A DNA stretch of 64,000 bases from Nageia nagi (taxonomy: Eukaryota; Pinophyta): assembly GCA_050084985.1 (NCBI GenBank), contig JBITNC010000001.1, positions 127,224,001 through 127,288,000 of the forward strand. The letters are read 5' to 3'. Under the pieces are notes generated by a model. It saw only the letters and a list, made by a program, of their open reading frames with translations. It made no database searches and had not been told where the DNA came from. Shown one piece after another: positions 58,341 to 64,000 of the stretch; positions within the stretch are counted from its first letter, which is position 1, and the number at the start of each line of letters is the position of its first letter. Position numbers and translations under genes: made by a program.

Positions 58341-59639
58341 ACCCAATGACACTATTTGACCTTGAGCACCATCGAGGATGTGAATGAGAGCATATTAGAA
58401 TTATTGCTGTAAGATGATGAATTTTAAGTGGAAATATATATTTATGTGAATTTGATGCTAGCTTGGAGATTTTATGATGCAAGTAATAGGTTACTTCAAG
58501 ATGAAAAGAATAATCAAAGATCCAAAAAACTAAACGTGAATTGGTGATCAGAATAAAAAAATAAGAGTGAAAAAATTATTAGCATTGGTTCATAGATAAA
58601 CCCTAGTGACCATCATAGATCATATAGTTACATTACATAATTAAAAAGCAAGATTATCGATTTCGATAATGAATGTGTGGATCTGTGTGTGTGCACTAAT
58701 GAACTTACCATGTAGAATGAAGGGAATCATCATAGGTAAAATGAATCTTAAAATCTTGCAATATATTTTCAAAACTATTTTGAAAAAGGCAAGGAATATT
58801 CCTTTCTTTTGAATTTGAATTTTTACCTATAGTTGTTAGTGAAATAGGGTAGAATTTAAAAAAAAATGATAGTTATAAAGGACTAATGTCACTTTGTGGA
58901 TGTTACAAGGCATTTAATAGTTTCTGAAAATAATTGAGATATGGCCTTACTTATTTTGTTCCCTTGTGTTAGGTATGAAAAATAATTGGCCTTAATTTGT
59001 CACTTAATATAAAAAAGGGTCCAAAATATTTAATGCCACTACACTCATAAACAACTTTAATGAGACCTACCACAAAAATTATTAAAGGGATGAGTGGACA
59101 TCTATTTGGCCATGTTTGAGTCTCTTTGACTATAAATAAAGGAGGAACTTTAGGAGAATGCATCACCATTTATTTTCTTCTTAGCTTCGGTTTAAGAGTC
59201 CATGGAGAAGAAAAAGCCTTTTCCCCTTCTCAATGCATAAGTGCTTTCCTTTTATTTTTGATTTAATTCTATAGATTCATTTGATATTATTAAAAGGTTT
59301 TGAAAGGAAAGAATGCTTAATGTAGGTGTATGAATATGGTATTACGTGTAATGTTGTAGTAAGCTTTTCATGAAGAGACATGTTGTTTCTCTTATTTGAA
59401 TATTGCATATGAAGCTTGTGTAATTTATTAATCACTTTTCAGAGTCTACTAGGTAGGAAACATTGAAGTACATTAGTTTTATGGTGGAACATTATATTTA
59501 ATGATTGATAAACCTTTGTGTAAGCCCCAACTTGAAAGGTCACAAAAGATTTACATAGCAAAAGCTCTTTCTATCACCAATTCTTTTCTCTTTCAAGAAT
59601 TTCCACACAATTACATTCCATAATAATACATCCATTTTA
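58341..59639. other. Left part of the insertion, no gene recognised
   Basis: AT-rich. Includes a TG-rich short stretch (about 58674-58693) and the TATA-like motif at 59131 followed by a transcript-like region. No convincing open frame. Confidence 0.4.
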
Positions 59640-60700
59640 TTACATTCTTCGAGCATTATAATACATTAAATGTTGTTTACAACAAACCACTCCCGGACCT
59701 TGTGTATTCATCCACATTTTGGGTGCCCACGTCCATAATGTTTGATAAGCAACCAATATCAACTACTCATTGATGGATCTTCATACGTCTCCTATGAGCT
59801 CCTACGATGGCACCGCTGGATAAATGGCTAGAAAAAGTTTCAGTCTGACTTTACTTCTGACCATCGCATTAAGTCTCCTACGCCTTTTCAAGAAAACCCA
59901 TTTTGTGCTGCCCTCATTACAATCTATGAAATTGTGTTTACCTCAGGAACGTTGTCAAATCTTTCCCAAGCCTTTTGTACTCTCCCACGTTCAGCATATA
60001 TGGCTATTTAGGAATCCACGACCACAACATTCGATGAGAAACTATTGTCACTACTATTTGATGAATTGCCATATCTTCTTCGAGCGCTTCTATGATGGCA
60101 TGCATTGGAAAGATGTTGGCAAAGATTTTAGAGTTTGAATTTACTCATGAGCATTGCGCCCTTTCAGAAAATCCATTTTGTGCATATCCTACTATCATTA
60201 CAGTCCATGAAACCGTGCTGCATCAAGCATACTATCAAACAATCTTCGGGCTTTATGTATTTTTCATTATCAGGCGTTCATAACTTTAATATTCGACGAG
60301 AAACCATTTTCAATTACCCCTATGATGGCATGCGCTGGTAAAATGCTGGAAAAGGTTTCAGAGTTTAGCATTATGCATAACTATTGTGTTTTCTTAAAAG
60401 TCTTCTGCGCATTTTCTGAAAACCCATTTTGTGCGTATACTACCATCACTGTAGTCCATGAAACTGATCTTGTATCACGCATGATGTCAAACCATTCCCG
60501 AGCCTTGTGTATTCCTCCACATTTTGCAAACATGGTTATTGGGGCACCCACAATTACAATATCCGATGAGAAATAATTTTCAACTACTCTTTGATGGATC
60601 TCCATACCTTCTTCAAGTGCTTCCATGATGGCACGCATTGGAAAAATACTGACAAAAGTTGCAGAGTTGGCTTTACATCTTATAGCCACAAAATTTGCTA
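59640..60700 (-). pseudogene. PPR pseudogene with tandem repeated blocks
   Basis: The best frame (60381-60689, minus) reads ATFVSIFPMRAIMEALEEGM, EIHQRVVENYFSSDIVIVG, MFAKCGGIHKAREWFD, VSWTTVMVVYAQNGFSENA: a complete P-L-S PPR repeat set, near consensus. Three more diverged copies follow at roughly 245-300 bp intervals (ETFSSILPAHAI, KIFANIFPMHAIIEALEED, KFFLAIYPA). Each is broken by stops and shifts. Plant PLS PPR proteins act on mitochondrial or plastid RNA; this locus cannot encode one. Plus-strand frames (59824-60138 and others) are shadows. Confidence 0.9.
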
Positions 60701-63071
60701 GAATTCATGGTCATATACTCTACAAGCACTGTGATGTTGAGATGGTGTTAGTTTCCAATCCACGCCCCTTTCTCTCTCTAAGTAGAAATGAAACTCTTTG
60801 TCTAAGCGTATCCTTTTTCGCTCATGGTTTTGAATACATTTTTCGCTACACTATATCTTTCGATTGTCAAATCTTGGTAGGACTCGTAGGTAACTTGTTA
60901 TGTTGTTCCACGTTTCTAAAACCTCTCTTCTCTACTAAGATCTCTTTCTCATAAGCATAGTCGATCTCCAAGTAATGACACTAAAGAATCGCATTAAACG
61001 ATGTCGCATAAAATTTATCTTTCTATGCATAAGTATTCCCCTCAAAACCACATCAAGATAACCATTGAATTATCAAGGTTCATTCCCCTACGATCAATGT
61101 ATGCTATTCAACATTTTTGTTTTATTTATTTAATTGATTTATCGACGTCCAATTCTAAGATTGAGTTATATGGCGGCCATATTCTAGTTTATTACCTCTA
61201 AAGACATTCCATATCGGATGGTGATTGCTATAGTTAAGTATTATGAAGATGAATTTTATGTTAAAGCTTAATATAAGGTAAAATAAGATGATTCTTAAAA
61301 TTTAAATGTGATTTATGTGAGAAAGAAGTAATTATTTTAATATATTATAGAATGAGACAATAATTTGATGTGGTTATTTTTGAACACATATTAAAATTCT
61401 ACCTACGATCAAGGAAGGGAGGTTGTCCTTTAGAGGATATAAAACCTCCTGAGGATTGTAATGAAGTATTAAAGGAATAAAATGTTAAGTAGTTAATTCC
61501 ATTTGCATTATGGTTAAACATTAGAAAAGGGATGTCTTGATCCTCATATCTTGTCACTCTTCCTAGTACTTGATCCATTCACCATTATTCCTCGGAAAGT
61601 TCAAAAGTAGATGATGGAGACTCGACGTTCTGACAACCAAGATGTATTGAAGATCTTTAGAGCAAGTTTAAAAAATTAAAATGTATTTGCTATTTTAATT
61701 TTGTAAGGGAATCCTTTGTAAATGATAAGGGTTTTCCTAAATTCTTGTAATGGATCATCATGGATCTTTTGTTGTACAAGTTTAGTGAAAATTTCATGAA
61801 ATCCCTTAGGGTTTAATATACCCTATGATATCTACTCATTCAAATCTCATAAGGAGGATATTTGAAGAACATCGTGAAGGGTAATAAAAGAATTCCTATG
61901 ATTGTTGTCTTTTCAAATTTTCTTATCAAGGTAGAGTAAACTTTAATATATGGATCATCCTTAGTACTCTCACCATACAAGAAACTTTTGATCAACTTTG
62001 TGGTCTTAGTCTTTAATTATGATTGAGAATAGAAATTGATTAATCTTAGTAATACTATGAGGGATTAAAGGTAAATCAACTATAGGAATTGTTATTATTA
62101 ACCCTAATTCCTTGTAGATGGAATAAAATTTAGTACATTAATACTTAGTAAGTTAAACCCTAACAAGGTAGCCCTAATTTCCTTAGGACATAAAAATATA
62201 GTTTTCATTGAGGAAGAAAAATTGTTAAATCTTAGGGATCCTTGAATCTCAATAGGGATCGAGATGGAATCAAATGGGATTAGTTTTAAGTAGTGAGGTA
62301 ATTGACAAAAGAAAACCTTGTATTAGTAATGGTGATGTAAATGATTCTTGCTTAGAGATTAAATAAATTCTACAAAGAATCCTAAATTTAAAAAGGAATA
62401 TCTAGCATAGGGAACAATAATAACCCTAGAGAAATCTAATGGAATATTTAGGACCTTTATACCCCAATAGGATTACTAAGAGGTCCAAATTTAGGATGCA
62501 AGGGATTCGGTCCTAAAAATTATGTTGGGAATCAATCAAAAAATGTTAAGGGATCCTTTGGTAATAAATATGATCAAATGGAAAGAAATGGGATAGTTTG
62601 GGATGCTATGGGAAATATTTTTTGATGCTTGGTGAGAAGAGCAATTTAAATGGGATTGTTATGGGACCTAAATAGTAAGATTTCTTGAACAAAGTTAATA
62701 TAAGATTTGCACTTAAACTAGTGATATTAATTCCTTACGATGTCATGTGTACAATTTCAAGCTAAAAAGTGCAAAGGATATGGTGAATTTTATATGGATA
62801 ATGAAGTTCAATATCTCATTCGAATAAAATAAGGGCACGATCATCAGGAGTAATTGCTCACAAGTGAGGGCAAGAATGCCTGGTGAACATACCCTTGTCC
62901 TTACAAAGAAAGGATGAGATCTAAATAAAGTTGATAAGGTATCAATATGTATGACATGTGTGATATAAGTCTATTAATAGTGAACCTTATGAAACAAATA
63001 GATCGATAAACTTTAAAAAAAATTGGTCCTAAATTTAGAGGTTTAGATGGTGAAAGTTGGGTTGCATTACA
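60701..63071. other. Right part of the insertion, no gene recognised
   Basis: Nothing assigned. The plus-strand frames 60625-60954 and 61001-61201 have no family resemblance I can see. From 61200 the sequence is AT-rich with no open frame over 60 codons. Confidence 0.4.
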
Positions 63072-63270
63072 ATGTGGAATCTGAGGACCATTTCATTTTC
63101 ATTTGTCATGTCTACAATGAGATATGAGTTAGATATTCTTTCTTATTCAAAGAAAATCATACACTAAAGTCTTAGATTAATTATATTGAAGACCAACGAT
63201 GCATTTCCCTTTTCATCTAAGAATTATTTAATCTTATAAAAGAACTACTTAGTAATAATTTGTAGAGGAT
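63072..63270 (+). pseudogene. LINE ORF2, piece 4 of 4: C-terminus
   Basis: ESEDHFIFICHVYNEI, stop, VRYSFLFKENHTL, INYIEDQRCISLFI, ELFNLIKELL continue the Cys-His C-terminal domain (pattern E-E-H-x3-C-x-x-Y). They match the expected continuation of CNLEV at 58329. Two stops replace probable Arg/Trp-type codons. Confidence 0.8.
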
Positions 63271-63660
63271 AACAAGATCTTGACTTATTACTTCATGCTT
63301 CCAACCTCTAAAAGCCATGACTAGGAAATGCCAAGGTGATAATAGAGATACAACAAGAACCTCTCATCGTCGACTCCAACATGGACCATCTACGATGACA
63401 TCAAACTCTTATATCACTCACTTCTTTGCACTTTTGAATGTTGAGAGAAATCCTTGATTCATAGATCTTGTTTATCATTTGTTATACAGTTTATTATTTT
63501 TCTTATTTTATTTCCTATGGAGTTGCATTAATTTGTTTGGCCTGGAGTCATTAGTACTCTCGTTGCTTTGTATATGTCCTACTTTGGAGTTGCATTAGGT
63601 ACTCTCGTTGCTTTGTATATGTCCTACTTTATAGTTCTATTGATCTTTTTTTGTCACCAA
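63271..63660 (+). other. Probable LINE 3' untranslated region
   Basis: Follows the ORF2 end in the same orientation and contains a 45-bp tandem duplication. No long poly(A) tail is clear, so the exact 3' end is not fixed. Confidence 0.45.
63555..63644 (+). repeat. 45-bp tandem duplication
   Basis: TACTCTCGTTGCTTTGTATA and the next 11 bases are repeated at 63555 and 63600; the rest of the unit is diverged. Confidence 0.85.
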
Positions 63661-64000
63661 TGGACATTATTACAAATTCTAAATTCTCTCTACTTTAATA
63701 GATGAAATCTCTTATAACTTCTAATTAAATATGAATTTTTATGCTTTTTTAATTTTTAATTTTTTTTAAGTGTTCTTTGTCATTCTATTATGTGTTTTGT
63801 TATGTATATTTGAAAATAGATAATGAAAGATCAACAAAATAAACTTTATAATATTGATATATATCTATAAAGTTCAAAACTTTCATTTGATTACATTTAT
63901 AATTTTTCAAGTAAAACATTGATATTAAATTGATTTTTACTCTTAACGTAACCCTTCTATATTTTTCTAATTTTATAGATTTATTACATTTTATTGGATT
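63661..64000. other. AT-rich sequence, nothing recognised
   Basis: No gene or repeat boundary visible at the window's end. Confidence 0.5.

Larger units (their letters stand above)
58330..63071. mobile_element. LTR-like insertion of 4.7 kb, family unknown
   Basis: The ends TGTAACAACCC and GGGTTGCATTACA form a short imperfect inverted repeat. Near-identical 5-bp flanks surround it. Removing it restores the LINE sequence (CNLEV to ESEDHF). TG..CA ends and the TGTAAC start suit a gypsy LTR. I find no internal direct repeat, so it may be a very long solo LTR or a non-autonomous element. TATA-like sites are at 59131 (CTATAAATAAAGG) and about 61434 (GGATATAAAACC). It carries a minus-strand PPR pseudogene. 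Confidence 0.6.

Noticed and set aside
59824-60341. Plus-strand frames of 63-104 codons
   Set aside because: They are antisense to the minus-strand PPR pseudogene, which explains their openness and repetition.
1-64000. tRNA, rRNA or intact host protein-coding genes
   Set aside because: None was seen on either strand by eye; tRNA detection by folding was not possible here, so a divergent one could be missed.

Overview
This window looks like intergenic DNA from a large, repeat-rich plant nuclear genome. It is AT-rich, has no intact host gene, and is built almost entirely of decayed, mutually nested retrotransposons: Ty1/copia, Ty3/gypsy chromovirus, a Tat-like Ty3/gypsy and a LINE. Degenerate pentatricopeptide-repeat (PPR) fragments of the plant-expanded PLS type recur through it. 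A gymnosperm or another giant-genome seed plant is a reasonable guess, but that is inference; nothing in the sequence fixes the species.

Region 1 (1-3037): a decayed retroelement end on the minus strand, an AT-rich repeat, and a 0.64-kb element with ~120-bp terminal inverted repeats around a 104-codon open frame. Region 2 (3038-22133): a chromovirus-type gypsy element flanked by ATTTA. A minus-strand relative with the same LTR family (5244-10927) sits in its gag region. A complete but broken copia element, copia-1 (12817-21278), sits in its 3' LTR. Region 3 (22139-25119): PPR debris, one solo copia LTR, and sequence I cannot assign.

Region 4 (about 25120-63660): a LINE cut into four pieces by three insertions. 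These are a Tat-like gypsy element (25316-48512), copia-3 (50744-57849), and a 4.7-kb LTR-like insertion that contains a PPR pseudogene (58330-63071). The gypsy element is itself split inside RNase H by copia-2 (31644-41145, minus). At each junction, removing the insertion and one target-site copy restores the host element's reading frame, which supports the nesting order.

No open reading frame here looks functional. Points most worth a second look: (a) copia-1 and copia-2 both carry PPR-derived sequence in their 5' leaders, and copia-2 also has an AP-3 beta-adaptin exon fragment ending at a splice donor; (b) copia-1 and copia-2 share the same stop codon in integrase; (c) all three copia copies have copy-number-variable tandem repeats between the pol stop and the polypurine tract; (d) the Tat-like element has an extra plant-type RNase H before RT and a roughly 3.5-kb extra coding-like region after integrase; (e) a ~61-bp tandem array swells one LTR of the minus-strand gypsy element.
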